From Candidatus Cloacimonadota bacterium (GTDB lineage Bacteria; Cloacimonadota; Cloacimonadia; Cloacimonadales; TCS61): DNA of 32,687 nt. The stretch is taken from positions 1 through 32,687 of the forward strand of contig JAGGWK010000021.1 in the NCBI GenBank assembly GCA_021157525.1. The letters run 5' to 3'. The translations under genes and the position numbers were made by a program. The notes under the pieces are model-generated. The model saw nothing but the letters and a program-made list of their open reading frames with translations. It searched no databases and was not told where the DNA came from. This document shows, one piece after another, positions 1 to 8,606 of the stretch (position 1 is the first letter of the stretch; each line of letters opens with the position of its first letter).

Positions 1-567
1 CTTACTTCCTTCACCGCAACTCTGGCACAGGAAACAACAGCCAATATCCAGTGGACGGTGGAATCTGAAAGCGGCATCGTCGGCTACTACGTCTATCGTT
101 CTGAAACCGATTATTCTCAGGCAGTTGCCATTTCTGATCTGATTCATGCAGATAACACACCATTCAGTCACAGCTATTCCTTCATCGATACCGAACTGGA
201 ATATGAACACACTTACAATTATTGGCTGGAAAGCATCAACTCCGATGGAACCACAAATCAGTGGGGACCTCAGGAAATCACCCTGGAAGGTGCTCCTGCT
301 CCACAATTACCTCAGGTTACCAGCCTGGAAGGTAATTACCCAAATCCCTTCAATCCCAGCACAATGCTGAAATTTAGTGTGAAAGAAAACGAAGAAGCTA
401 CCCTGACTATCTTCAATGCCAAAGGTCAGCAGGTTCTCAAAGAGAAATTTGCTCCCGGATACCATGAGTATGAATGGAATGCCGATGCTCAGGCCTCTGG
501 TCTCTATTTCTATCGTCTCTCTTCACCTTCTTTCAGCCAGGTTCGCAAAATGATGCTGCTTAAATAA
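1..567 (+). CDS. Secreted protein, 3' end, with T9SS type A sorting domain
   Basis: The reading frame is open from base 1, so the start lies outside the window; about 188 C-terminal residues are visible. The first part (ANIQWTVESESGIVGYYVYRSE, in pieces: IQWTVES, GYYVYRSE) resembles a fibronectin type III-like fold of the kind found before secretion tails. The final ~80 residues carry NYPNPFNPST, a beta-strand block with FNAKGQQVL, and end in RKMMLLK, the pattern of a type IX secretion type A C-terminal domain. The protein should therefore cross the outer membrane by T9SS and be released or anchored at the surface. The catalytic or binding part is missing, so its function cannot be given. A strong terminator follows 20 nt after the stop. 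Confidence 0.85.
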   Translation, partial: LTSFTATLAQETTANIQWTVESESGIVGYYVYRSETDYSQAVAISDLIHADNTPFSHSYSFIDTELEYEHTYNYWLESINSDGTTNQWGPQEITLEGAPAPQLPQVTSLEGNYPNPFNPSTMLKFSVKENEEATLTIFNAKGQQVLKEKFAPGYHEYEWNADAQASGLYFYRLSSPSFSQVRKMMLLK

Positions 568-587
568 TCTGAGCAGAATTTCCTGTG

Positions 588-617
588 GGGTGGATGCATC
601 GGCATCCACCCTTTTTT
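588..617 (+). terminator. Rho-independent terminator after the T9SS cargo gene
   Basis: A perfect 10-bp stem (588-597 with 602-611, GGGTGGATGC / GCATCCACCC) closes a 4-nt loop and is followed by six T. It sits 20 nt after the stop codon of the upstream gene and separates it from the phosphofructokinase operon. Confidence 0.92.
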
Positions 618-627
618 CTGATGAAAA

Positions 628-680
628 AAATCTCCCTTGATACTGCGGGAACCAAGAAAATACTTGTCAAATCTCCCTTG
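628..680 (+). repeat. 12-bp direct repeat upstream of the phosphofructokinase gene
   Basis: AAATCTCCCTTG occurs at 628-639 and again at 669-680, 41 bp apart, in the leader between the terminator and the next ribosome binding site. Spacing of about four helical turns would suit a two-site regulator, but this is inference from one pair of repeats. Confidence 0.5.
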
Positions 681-723
681 CTCTTCTCCTGTTACCTGGA
701 AAAAAATCATCCAAGGAGGATCT

Positions 724-1929
724 GTGGCATATCAAAAAATAGCAATTCTCACTGCAGGAGGGATCGCCCCTTGCCTGTCTGCATCTATTGGACGGCTCAT
801 ACGGAAATATACCGAAAAGCTCCCGGACGCGGAAATCATCGGGTATCTTCACGGATACAAAGGCTTGCTTACCGGGGAGAGCATCACCGTTACGCCCAAG
901 GTGCGGAAGCACGCCGAAGTACTCTATCAATACGGTGGCAGCGTGTTGGGAAACAGCCGTGTAAAGCTGAGTAATGTGGCCGATTGCGTGAAAAAAGGCT
1001 ATATCAAAAAAGGCCAAAATCCCTTTGACGTAGCGGCGAAACAGCTCATCAAAGATCGGGTGACCATCCTGCATACCATTGGCGGAGATGATACAAACAC
1101 CACTGCTGGAGAACTGGCATCTTACCTGCACAAAAGTGGTTACGAGCTCACCGTCCTTGGGCTGCCAAAAACAGTGGATAACGACGTTTATCCCATCCGC
1201 CAATCTCTGGGAGCCTGGACGGCGGCAGAGCAGGGAGCGCTGTTCTTTGAAAACGTGGCAAACGAAAATACCACCAGCTCACGACAACTGATTATCCATG
1301 AAGTGATGGGACGCAATTGCGGTTGGTTGACTGCCGCTACCGCCAACGCCTATCGGAACTGCCTGGAAAATCGTCATTTCCTGCCGGATATTTTGCTGGA
1401 GCAGCGGCGCTGGGATATCGATGCGGTATATGTTCCTGAGATGGAGATGAACATCAAAGACGAAGCTGCACGTTTGCTGAAGGTGATGGATGAGAAGGAT
1501 TGTGTAAATATCTTCCTCAGCGAAGGTGCCGGCCTGGAGAGTATTGTGGCGGAAATCGAAGCTCAGGGAGGTTCCGTCACACGGGATGCCTTTGGTCATG
1601 TTGCTCTGGATGAGGTGAATCCTGGTCAATGGTTTGCCAAACAGTTTTCTGCCATGCTCAAAGCTGAAAAGATACTGGTACAAAAAAGCGGCTATTTTGC
1701 CCGTTCTGCAGCGCCCAATCGCAAAGACCTGGAGCTGATTTTCAAATCCTGTGATCTGGCTGTGGAGTTTGGCCAGGAAGGGCTGAGCGGTGTTATTGGC
1801 CTGGATGAAGAGGCCAATGATAAACTCACCTGCATAGAATTTGACAGAATAAGGGGTGGAAAGCCTTTTGACATCACGCAGCAATGGTTTGTAAAAATGC
1901 TGCAGGATATAGGACAAAAGGAGGAGTAA
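724..1929 (+). CDS. pfp: 6-phosphofructokinase, pyrophosphate-dependent type
   Basis: Phosphorylates fructose 6-phosphate to fructose 1,6-bisphosphate in cytosolic glycolysis; the PPi type is reversible. The GTG start at 724 is chosen because AAGGAGG lies 6 nt upstream (712-718); the frame upstream of it has no such support. The 401-aa product carries the PFK signatures GGDDTNT (about residues 120-126), PKTVDND (148-154) and MGRNCGW. The second Asp in GGDD and the Lys in PKTVDND are the residues that in this family go with PPi rather than ATP as donor (family knowledge). No regulatory second lobe is present; the length is normal for this clade. It opens an operon with a SpoVG-like gene and hflX, 2 and 5 nt apart. 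Choice of phosphoryl donor is inferred from motifs only. Confidence 0.9.
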   Translation: MAYQKIAILTAGGIAPCLSASIGRLIRKYTEKLPDAEIIGYLHGYKGLLTGESITVTPKVRKHAEVLYQYGGSVLGNSRVKLSNVADCVKKGYIKKGQNPFDVAAKQLIKDRVTILHTIGGDDTNTTAGELASYLHKSGYELTVLGLPKTVDNDVYPIRQSLGAWTAAEQGALFFENVANENTTSSRQLIIHEVMGRNCGWLTAATANAYRNCLENRHFLPDILLEQRRWDIDAVYVPEMEMNIKDEAARLLKVMDEKDCVNIFLSEGAGLESIVAEIEAQGGSVTRDAFGHVALDEVNPGQWFAKQFSAMLKAEKILVQKSGYFARSAAPNRKDLELIFKSCDLAVEFGQEGLSGVIGLDEEANDKLTCIEFDRIRGGKPFDITQQWFVKMLQDIGQKEE

Positions 1930-1931
1930 AG

Positions 1932-2219
1932 ATGAAGATAAAATTTCGCGATGTAAGCTCGGGTATCGTAGAAGCCAGGGCGATAATAGAGGTCGTACCC
2001 GGCGTATTTTTAAACGAAGTAACCATCTTGCGCAAAGATAGCGAGCTGATTATCGAATTGCCACAAAAGAGTTTCAGAGGCAAGGATGACCGCATGCATT
2101 ACCTCGATATCATCACCTTTGAAAACGAAAACAAAGAGACCCTCTGGCATATGGAAATCAAAGAAGAATATCGGGAGTGGCGAAAAAATAACCGAAAGGT
2201 ATTGGTGTACGAAACATAA
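1932..2219 (+). CDS. Small SpoVG-like protein
   Basis: Encodes 95 residues. The ATG at 1932 lies 2 nt after the upstream stop, with an AAAGGAGGAG Shine-Dalgarno inside the end of the phosphofructokinase gene; an earlier in-frame start at 1884 would overlap that gene by 46 nt and has no ribosome binding site. The sequence has the SpoVG-type pattern: an early R-A-(x)-(x)-E segment, then GVFLNEVTIL, IIELPQKSF and a late DIITF strand. SpoVG proteins are small nucleic-acid-binding regulators first known from Bacillus septation. The C-terminus (about 25 residues, charged, EEYREWRKNNRK) is extra. Family membership is by eye and should be tested by profile search; no enzymatic role is expected. Confidence 0.55.
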   Translation: MKIKFRDVSSGIVEARAIIEVVPGVFLNEVTILRKDSELIIELPQKSFRGKDDRMHYLDIITFENENKETLWHMEIKEEYREWRKNNRKVLVYET

Positions 2220-2224
2220 CCTTC

Positions 2225-3514
2225 ATGCATCCAGAATATAGAGTGATACTCATCGGAGTGCATACCGATTCGGAAACTCGTGAGCACTTCGATGAGACTA
2301 TGGAAGAACTTTCTCAACTGGCCACAACTTCGGGCGTTGTTGTGGTTGACTCTCTGGTTCAACATCTGAAAAAGCCCCATGTGGCCACCTACGTAGGCAA
2401 GGGAAAACTCGGGGAAATAGCTAACGTAGCAAAAAATCGCCACGCGCATACCCTTATTTTTAACAACAATCTCTCACCCACCCAATCCCGGGAAATTTCC
2501 GACAGCACACATTGCAATGTGGTGGATCGTACCGAGCTGATTTTGGATATCTTTGCCCAGCATGCCCGTACCAAACAGGCCAAGCTGCAGGTGGAAATGG
2601 CTCAATTGGAATACTCCTTTACCAAACTGAAAAATCTCTGGAAACACCTTTCCCGCATCCAGGGGGGTATCGGGTTCCGAGGCCCCGGTGAAAAGCAGAT
2701 CGAGGTTGACAGACGACTGATCCGCCGCAGGATAGGCATCCTGAAAGAAAAACTGAAAACCATAGGCCAGGTGAATCAGACCAAGCGAAAACGGCGCAGC
2801 TCCTTTATCTCGGTGGCGCTGGTGGGCTATACAAATGCCGGCAAATCAACCCTTTTTAACCAGCTCACCCAAGAAAACCGCTACACCGCAGACAAGCTTT
2901 TTGCCACCCTGGATGCAAAGACGCGTCGCCTGTCAGGCAATTTTAACCAGGACGTGGTACTCACAGACACCATCGGGTTCATCAGAAAATTACCCCACAA
3001 ACTGATATCATCCTTTCATTCTACGTTGCAGGAAGTGGTGGATGCAGACCTGCTGCTACATGTGGTGGATGTGTCTCACCCCAATCTCTTCGAGCTTATC
3101 CAGTCGGTGGATGATGTGCTGCAGGAGATATCTGCTTACGACAAAGATCTGCTGATGGTTTTTAACAAGGTTGATCGCATGGAGGGAACTCACTTCCTGT
3201 TTCTCAAGAAGAAATTGGCTGAAATGTACCCGGATCACGTGCTGATTTCGGCAATTTCCGGCCAGGGAATGGATGAGCTGGAAAACAAAATTGTGACGTT
3301 TATCGGCCATACAAGACGGGCTCGGGAAATTCGGATTCCTGCTGAAATGACTAATCTGAAAGGGTTTATCAAACGCAGTGGGGAAGTGCTGGCAGAGGAG
3401 TATGATGCCAGGACTCATGAAGCGATTTTAACGGTAAAAATTCCTAGACAATTATATCCGGCCATAGAAAAACAAATCAGTGATTTTAATTTAAAGAAGT
3501 ATATTCATAAATAA
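2225..3514 (+). CDS. hflX: GTPase HflX
   Basis: Ribosome-associated GTPase that splits stalled or stress-inactivated 70S ribosomes. The 429-aa product has the family architecture: an N-terminal HflX domain with a glycine-rich stretch (GGIGFRGPGEKQIE, about 150-165) followed by a G domain with P-loop GYTNAGKST (about 200-208), the G2 Thr region, DTIGFI (G3) and NKVD (G4). A C-terminal domain closes it. It starts 5 nt after the SpoVG-like gene; no strong Shine-Dalgarno is seen, so translation is probably coupled to the upstream gene. The linkage to a central glycolytic enzyme is unusual but in one operon here. Confidence 0.96.
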   Translation: MHPEYRVILIGVHTDSETREHFDETMEELSQLATTSGVVVVDSLVQHLKKPHVATYVGKGKLGEIANVAKNRHAHTLIFNNNLSPTQSREISDSTHCNVVDRTELILDIFAQHARTKQAKLQVEMAQLEYSFTKLKNLWKHLSRIQGGIGFRGPGEKQIEVDRRLIRRRIGILKEKLKTIGQVNQTKRKRRSSFISVALVGYTNAGKSTLFNQLTQENRYTADKLFATLDAKTRRLSGNFNQDVVLTDTIGFIRKLPHKLISSFHSTLQEVVDADLLLHVVDVSHPNLFELIQSVDDVLQEISAYDKDLLMVFNKVDRMEGTHFLFLKKKLAEMYPDHVLISAISGQGMDELENKIVTFIGHTRRAREIRIPAEMTNLKGFIKRSGEVLAEEYDARTHEAILTVKIPRQLYPAIEKQISDFNLKKYIHK

Positions 3515-3533
3515 AAACATGGAGGATGAAAAG

Positions 3534-4739
3534 ATGATTAGTGATTTTCAAAAAATCCTATCTACCAATGTAAAAGGTATGAAGCGTTCTGCAATTCGTG
3601 AATTGCTGAAATTAACCGGAGATCCCGAGATTATTTCCTTTGCTGGCGGCTTGCCATCACCGGATTCGTTCCCTATTCAGCAATTGAAAGAGATCGTGAA
3701 TGAAGTGTTGGATGAAGATGGTGCTTCAGCACTGCAATACGGCGCTACCGAAGGGGACACGCGGCTGCGGGAATTGCTGGTGGAAAACTACCGGGCTTCC
3801 GGTTTTGACATTACTATAGATAACCTGATGATCACCACTGCATCCCAGCAGGGTCTTGATCTTCTGACAAAAGTCTTTGTCAATAGAGGTGATAAAATCA
3901 TCGTTGGCCTGCCTTCTTATTTAGGCGGACTCAGTGCGTTCAATTCTTACGGTGCAGATCCTGTCGGTGTTAAGTTTGACGATAAAGGTATGCGTGCAGA
4001 CCTTCTGGAAGCTGCTTTGGAAGAGATGAAACAAAAGGGTGAAAAACCCAAATTCATCTACGTTATCCCCGATTTCCAAAATCCTGCCGGCATTACCATG
4101 CCGGAATCCCGTCGTAAAGAGATCATCGCTCTGGCGCGAAAATATGATGTAATCATCGTAGAAGACAGCCCATACAAAGAGCTTCGCTTCGAAGGCGAGG
4201 ATCAAAAATCTCTCTATGCCCTGGATAACACCGGTCACGTGATTACTCTGGGAACCTTCTCAAAAATATTCGTTCCCGGATTCCGCATCGGCTGGGTGAT
4301 TGCTCACCCTGATATCCTCGATAAATTCATCGTTGCAAAACAGGCTACCGACCTCTGCACATCTCCCTTCGTACAAAAGATTTCCGCAAAATATCTGGAA
4401 AAAGGATACTATGCCGAAAATCTGGTAAAGACTATTGCCATGTATAAAGAGAAAAAAGAAGTGATGATGAAAGCCTTCGATGACTTTATGCCCGAAGGGG
4501 TTACATGGACGCGCCCCGAGGGCGGTCTTTTCCTCTTCCTTACCCTTCCCGAACATATGGACTCCGAAGAGCTCTTTAGGGAAGCTCTCAAAGAGAAAGT
4601 GGCCTTCGTTATCGGTCATGTATTCCACTGTGATGGAAGCGGTAAAAACACCATGCGCATAAACTTCTCCTACGCAACTAAAGATCAGATTGTCGAAGGC
4701 GTGAAACGCCTGGCTACAGCGATCAAAAAAACTATGTAA
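3534..4739 (+). CDS. PLP-dependent aminotransferase (LysN/Aro8/MocR-type fold)
   Basis: Class I/II aminotransferase of about 401 residues, cytosolic. The start at 3534 follows GGAGG (3521-3525) with an 8-nt spacer; an ATG at 3519 overlaps that Shine-Dalgarno itself and is rejected. Visible PLP features are FAGGLPSPDSFP near the N-terminus, NPAGITMP (183-190), VEDSPY (209-214) and the Schiff-base lysine in GTFSKIFVPGFRIGW (K244). This pattern is typical of 2-aminoadipate / aromatic / valine-pyruvate aminotransferases of the LysN-Aro8 group, so the substrate cannot be fixed. The aspartate-pathway genes just downstream make an amino-acid biosynthetic or degradative role natural. A terminator follows directly. 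Confidence 0.88.
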   Translation: MISDFQKILSTNVKGMKRSAIRELLKLTGDPEIISFAGGLPSPDSFPIQQLKEIVNEVLDEDGASALQYGATEGDTRLRELLVENYRASGFDITIDNLMITTASQQGLDLLTKVFVNRGDKIIVGLPSYLGGLSAFNSYGADPVGVKFDDKGMRADLLEAALEEMKQKGEKPKFIYVIPDFQNPAGITMPESRRKEIIALARKYDVIIVEDSPYKELRFEGEDQKSLYALDNTGHVITLGTFSKIFVPGFRIGWVIAHPDILDKFIVAKQATDLCTSPFVQKISAKYLEKGYYAENLVKTIAMYKEKKEVMMKAFDDFMPEGVTWTRPEGGLFLFLTLPEHMDSEELFREALKEKVAFVIGHVFHCDGSGKNTMRINFSYATKDQIVEGVKRLATAIKKTM

Positions 4740-4752
4740 TTCATCGATATTC

Positions 4753-4788
4753 GGGAGAAGTTCGGATGCGGGCTTCTCTCCCTTTTTT
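4753..4788 (+). terminator. Rho-independent terminator after the aminotransferase
   Basis: GGGAGAAG (4753-4760) pairs with CTTCTCTCCC (4773-4782) with a small bulge, followed by six T (4783-4788). It lies 13 nt after the stop codon and only 11 nt before the asd start, so asd must be read from residual readthrough or a promoter inside the preceding gene. Confidence 0.82.
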
Positions 4789-4799
4789 GGCAGGTGCCT

Positions 4800-5798
4800 A
4801 TGAAAAATATCTCAGTAGCAGTAGTGGGAGCCACCGGCGCCGTCGGCCGGGAAATGATCCGTGCCCTCCACCAGAGTATGCTTCCCATCGCCAAAATCAC
4901 TCTTTTCGCTTCTCCTCGTTCAGTTGGGATGCAACTGTCTTCTGACTTTGGGAATCTCACCATTCAGCCTCTTTGTCCGGGATGCTTTCGGGGTATAGAC
5001 ATTGCTCTCTTCAGCGCTGGCAGCAGCGTGAGCCGGGAAGTGGCCCCCCGGGCCGTTGCCGAAGGAGCTATCGTGATAGACAACAGCAGCTGCTGGCGGC
5101 AGGATGCATCCGTGCCTCTGGTGGTGCCGGAGGTAAATCCTGCGTTTTCTCATCAGGGGATCATCGCAAATCCAAATTGCTCCACCATTCAGATGGTAGT
5201 GGCTCTCCATCCCATCCACAAACGCTGGGGAATAAAACGAGTGGTGGTGAGCACCTACCAGGCGGTGTCTGGCAGCGGACACAGAGGCAGTGCAGAATTG
5301 CAACGACAAATCGGGCTTTACCCTGATAATGACCTTTTTGATACTTCTCATTTTGGCCAACCGATCTTAAATAATGTGATTCCCATCATCGGGGAGATGC
5401 AGCCAGACGGATTTACTTCAGAGGAGCACAAAATGCGTTTTGAAACCCGGAAGATTCTTGCCGCCCCGGAGCTGCTGGTGAGCGCTACCACGGTGCGGGT
5501 TCCCGTATTTGTGGGTCATGCAGAAGCTGTTACCCTGGAGTTGCTGCATCCGGCAGATCCCGACGAAGTGCGGATGTTACTCCATTCATCCCCGGGGATG
5601 CAGGTGCTGGACGATGGAGCTGACAGGCAACCCATGCCTATTCTCAGCGCTTCCTGCGATGATGTGATGGTGGGCCGTATTCGTCGTGATCCGGTATTTG
5701 ACAACGGACTGAGTCTGTGGATTGTAGCCAATAATCTGCGAAAAGGCGCTGCTCTGAATGCGGTGCAGATCGCCAAGCTTTTGTACAATGGCAGATAA
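4800..5798 (+). CDS. asd: Aspartate-semialdehyde dehydrogenase
   Basis: Reduces aspartyl-4-phosphate to aspartate 4-semialdehyde with NADPH, the branch point to lysine, diaminopimelate, threonine and methionine. The 332-aa product begins with the nucleotide-binding VVGATGAVG (residues 8-16), has NPNCST with the catalytic Cys127, an IDNSSCWR segment and a C-terminal VRVPVFVGHAEAV strand. The ATG at 4800 is preferred over a GTG two codons earlier because the weak AGG at 4792-4794 is better spaced. It overlaps lysC by 11 nt, so the two consecutive pathway enzymes are translationally coupled. No unusual residues were seen. Confidence 0.96.
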   Translation: MKNISVAVVGATGAVGREMIRALHQSMLPIAKITLFASPRSVGMQLSSDFGNLTIQPLCPGCFRGIDIALFSAGSSVSREVAPRAVAEGAIVIDNSSCWRQDASVPLVVPEVNPAFSHQGIIANPNCSTIQMVVALHPIHKRWGIKRVVVSTYQAVSGSGHRGSAELQRQIGLYPDNDLFDTSHFGQPILNNVIPIIGEMQPDGFTSEEHKMRFETRKILAAPELLVSATTVRVPVFVGHAEAVTLELLHPADPDEVRMLLHSSPGMQVLDDGADRQPMPILSASCDDVMVGRIRRDPVFDNGLSLWIVANNLRKGAALNAVQIAKLLYNGR

Positions 5799-6966
5799 AT
5801 ACATTATCCAGAAATTCGGAGGCACCTCTCTTGCTACGGCAGAGCAGCGGAAACAGGTGGCCCGGTGCATATCTGGCGCACTGAAGGCCGGGAAGCGACC
5901 TATCATAGTGGTTTCTGCTCCGGGCAGACTGGGTCAACCCTACGCCACCGACTCGTTGCTGGCGCTGGTAGATCAATCTCAGTCGCCCATAGCACCGCGG
6001 GACAGAGATCTTCTTATCTCCTGCGGCGAGATTGTTTCTGCCGTCCTCATCGCCCATGAACTTCAGATTTTGGGGCACAAAGCCATGGCCCTCACTGGTG
6101 CCCAGGCTGGCATTGTTACCGACAACAATCATGGAAACGCCACCGTAAAACACGTGTGTCTCGATCCTCTTTCTACCCTGTTGCAATACGGCATTACGCC
6201 GGTAGTTGCCGGCTTTCAGGGGAAAGCGGATTCTGGCGATGTGGTTACCTTTTCCCGAGGTGGAGGAGATACTACTGCCGCTGTTCTTGGGGTGGCTTTC
6301 GATTGCGAATATATTGAAATATTCACCGATGTTCATGGACTATTCAGCGCAGATCCGCGGGTAGTAAAAACCGCTAAGCTTATCGGGGAAGTGGATTATA
6401 CCGAAGCTGCCGAGTTGGCCGCAGAAGGTGCAAGGATTGTGCATCCTCATGCTGTGGATATTGCTCAGGGAAGGGGCGTACCTATTTGCATCTCTTCACC
6501 GGGTGACGCATCCCACGGAACAATCATACATCAGATCAATCATCATCGGCCAATTACGGGTATCACTGCAAAAAGCGATATTATCGCTGTTACCATTCCC
6601 GCTGCGGCATCTTCTTCTCAGCTATTTGACGCTCTTGCTCAGGCCCAGATCAGTGCCGATTTTATCACCGTCACGGCTGATTCTATCAGTTTTGTCACAG
6701 AGGCATCCTGCGGTGAAGCACTTTCGACAGTATTGAAGAATCTGAAACTGGATTTTACCCTGCGGCGGGATGTAGCAAAGGTATCACTTATTGGCACCGG
6801 CATGACGGGTATCCCGGGTGTAATGGCCGCCGTTGTTGCAGTTTTGCAGGATGCCGGTATCCAGCTGCTTCTGGTTACCGATTCTCACACCACTATCTCG
6901 TGCCTGATAGATCAAAAACACCGGGAAACCGCAGTGCAATTGTTACACCAGCGCTTTTGTGAATAA
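5788..6966 (+). CDS. lysC: Aspartate kinase
   Basis: Phosphorylates aspartate, the first step of the aspartate family pathway. The start is the ATG at 5788 inside the end of asd, giving MADKYIIQKFGGTS, the canonical kinase N-terminus; longer upstream reading has no similarity. Kinase motifs are KFGGTS (about 9-14), VVSAPGR, SCGEIVSA, SRGGGDTTA and FTDVHGLFSADPR. The last ~140 residues form two ACT-type repeats (VSLIGTGMTGIPGVMA is the conserved start of the second), indicating allosteric control by an end product, probably lysine or threonine. At 392 residues it is monofunctional and slightly short; no homoserine dehydrogenase is fused. Confidence 0.95.
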   Translation: MADKYIIQKFGGTSLATAEQRKQVARCISGALKAGKRPIIVVSAPGRLGQPYATDSLLALVDQSQSPIAPRDRDLLISCGEIVSAVLIAHELQILGHKAMALTGAQAGIVTDNNHGNATVKHVCLDPLSTLLQYGITPVVAGFQGKADSGDVVTFSRGGGDTTAAVLGVAFDCEYIEIFTDVHGLFSADPRVVKTAKLIGEVDYTEAAELAAEGARIVHPHAVDIAQGRGVPICISSPGDASHGTIIHQINHHRPITGITAKSDIIAVTIPAAASSSQLFDALAQAQISADFITVTADSISFVTEASCGEALSTVLKNLKLDFTLRRDVAKVSLIGTGMTGIPGVMAAVVAVLQDAGIQLLLVTDSHTTISCLIDQKHRETAVQLLHQRFCE

Positions 6967-6970
6967 GCAC

Positions 6971-7000
6971 TTGACAGACAGGAGAGGCATCCTGTAAAGA
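6971..7000 (+). promoter_or_regulatory. Candidate sigma70-type promoter for the CNB gene train
   Basis: TTGACA at 6971-6976, an 18-nt spacer and TAAAGA at 6995-7000, in the only non-coding gap (65 nt) between lysC and the next gene. The -35 box is perfect, the -10 is weak. Confidence 0.4.
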
Positions 7001-7031
7001 AATTACATAATAATGGATGAGGGAGAAGTAT

Positions 7032-7517
7032 ATGGCCATAACCCAGAAAAAAGAAAAGTATGATTTGAGTAACGAGAAGGAATTCATTCGTTTTATGGGG
7101 GAGATATCGATATTTTCCAAGCTTACCAAATCGGAACGGATGAACCTGAAAAAGTACATCTATCTACGCACCTTCAAACCGGGAGAGGTGGTCTTTAAAA
7201 AAGGGTATCCCAATGTGGTTTTTTACATTGTGCAGGAGGGGCTGCTCAAGGTCTATCTGGAAAAGGATGGCCGAGAGATAGTGCTGTCAAAGTTGCACTC
7301 CTTCGACTTTTTTGGTGAGATGGGACTTTTTTTGGAAGAATACCGTACCGCATCTATTGCAGCCATAGAAGAGTCGAAGCTCATCGCCATATCAAAGCGT
7401 GACCTGGCAGATTTCATCGCCAAATTTCCCCGGGCAGGAACCAAGATTCTCTACAAATTCGGTGAATTACTCAGCCGTAATATATTGAAAACAAACAATC
7501 GCATCAGTGAGGGCTAA
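7032..7517 (+). CDS. Cyclic-nucleotide-binding domain protein without DNA-binding domain
   Basis: 161 residues, almost all one cyclic-nucleotide-binding beta-roll: the strands ...FKPGEVVFKKGYPNVVFYIVQEG..., then FDFFGEMGLFLEEYRTASIAA, where FGEM-(x)8-RTA is the phosphate-binding cassette (Glu and Arg contact the cyclic phosphate in the family). The ATG at 7032 has GGGAG six nt upstream; ATGs at 7013 and 7017 overlap this site and are rejected. A CRP/FNR protein would continue with a helix-turn-helix, but this one stops after the C-helix. It may act as a sensor partner by protein contact. It stands 3 nt before a permease gene. Confidence 0.85.
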   Translation: MAITQKKEKYDLSNEKEFIRFMGEISIFSKLTKSERMNLKKYIYLRTFKPGEVVFKKGYPNVVFYIVQEGLLKVYLEKDGREIVLSKLHSFDFFGEMGLFLEEYRTASIAAIEESKLIAISKRDLADFIAKFPRAGTKILYKFGELLSRNILKTNNRISEG

Positions 7518-7520
7518 CTA

Positions 7521-8585
7521 ATGAACAGGTCTCGTGTTATCCGCCTGATCCTCACCATCTTGTCCCTGGCGTTGGGCGTGGCGGCGATACTCTACTACAA
7601 ATCCATCATCTCGTATTTGTTAGTGGGATTTCTGGTATCCTATCTGCTGTCCCCCATCATCAATTACGCAGAGCGCTCCCATATCAGCCGCGCTCTGGCG
7701 ATTATCATCGTCTATGTCATCATCCTCATTTTGCTGGCAATCTTCTTTACCTACATCATTCCGCAGATTATCCAGCAGTTGGCTGATTTCTCTGAAACCA
7801 TTAAATCGGTGCTGGAAAATCCGGAGAAGCTCAGCATGCGAAGCTTGGGCATTCCTGCTCTGGATCAATTGATAGACATGTTGGAAAAGACTTTCCCCGC
7901 CCTGAAGGTAGATGAGGAAGTTTTAAAATTCTTTGATAGTGGACGCCTTACTGATATCATGAATCAACTGCCTCTGGTCTTTAAAGGAGTGGCAAACATA
8001 TTGGCTTTTCTGGTGGTGGTGCCAGTTATCGTCTTCTTTATGCTCAAGGATGAACGGATCTTTTTGCGGAGCGTGATAAACAATGTCAGCAACCGCTACT
8101 TTGAATTTACCCTGCATCTGCTGGAGCGCATCGAAGAGAGCTTTGGCAAATTCTTCCGCGCTATTCTCCTGGAAACGGTCATTGTGGCGGTGATGAGTAT
8201 CATCGGACTCTTGATTCTGGGCATCCCCAATGCCTTGATTCTGGGGATTATCGTCGGGTTGGCAAATCCGATAAAGTACTTTGGCCCTTTTATTGGTGCC
8301 GTTCCCACCATGTTGGTTATTTTGCTCGGTCCCACACCCGATGTGTATGTGTTCTACTCTGCCATAATGTACGTGATCGTGCAGCAGGTGGATGGCAATA
8401 TCCTCTTTCCTGTGCTGGTGGGGAAAAGCATGGACATGCATCCTATGTGGGTGCTGCTCACCGTTATCGCCGGGGGCTATGCCTTTGGCATCTCGGGTAT
8501 GCTCCTGGGTGTACCGGTTGTATTCCTGGTCAAAACCATTTTCGAAGTGGCTCAGAAGAGTCTGAAGGAATTTGAAATAATCTAA
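7521..8585 (+). CDS. AI-2E / PerM family permease
   Basis: 354-residue integral inner-membrane protein with about eight predicted helices: two N-terminal, a soluble insertion (about 85-150, charged, SETIKSVLENPEKL), then a cluster of helices ending in GGYAFGISGMLLGVPVVFLVKT. The closing G-I-x-G-x-L-x-P-V motif and P-x-x-x-G-P region (IKYFGPFIGAVPTM) are typical of the AI-2E transporter (UPF0118/PerM) family. Members export autoinducer-2 or act in Na+(Li+)/H+ exchange; the substrate cannot be told from sequence. It is in one train with the CNB protein, which could regulate it. Confidence 0.88.
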   Translation: MNRSRVIRLILTILSLALGVAAILYYKSIISYLLVGFLVSYLLSPIINYAERSHISRALAIIIVYVIILILLAIFFTYIIPQIIQQLADFSETIKSVLENPEKLSMRSLGIPALDQLIDMLEKTFPALKVDEEVLKFFDSGRLTDIMNQLPLVFKGVANILAFLVVVPVIVFFMLKDERIFLRSVINNVSNRYFEFTLHLLERIEESFGKFFRAILLETVIVAVMSIIGLLILGIPNALILGIIVGLANPIKYFGPFIGAVPTMLVILLGPTPDVYVFYSAIMYVIVQQVDGNILFPVLVGKSMDMHPMWVLLTVIAGGYAFGISGMLLGVPVVFLVKTIFEVAQKSLKEFEII

Positions 8586-8606
8586 ATTTTGTTAAAAAGG
8601 GGAAGT

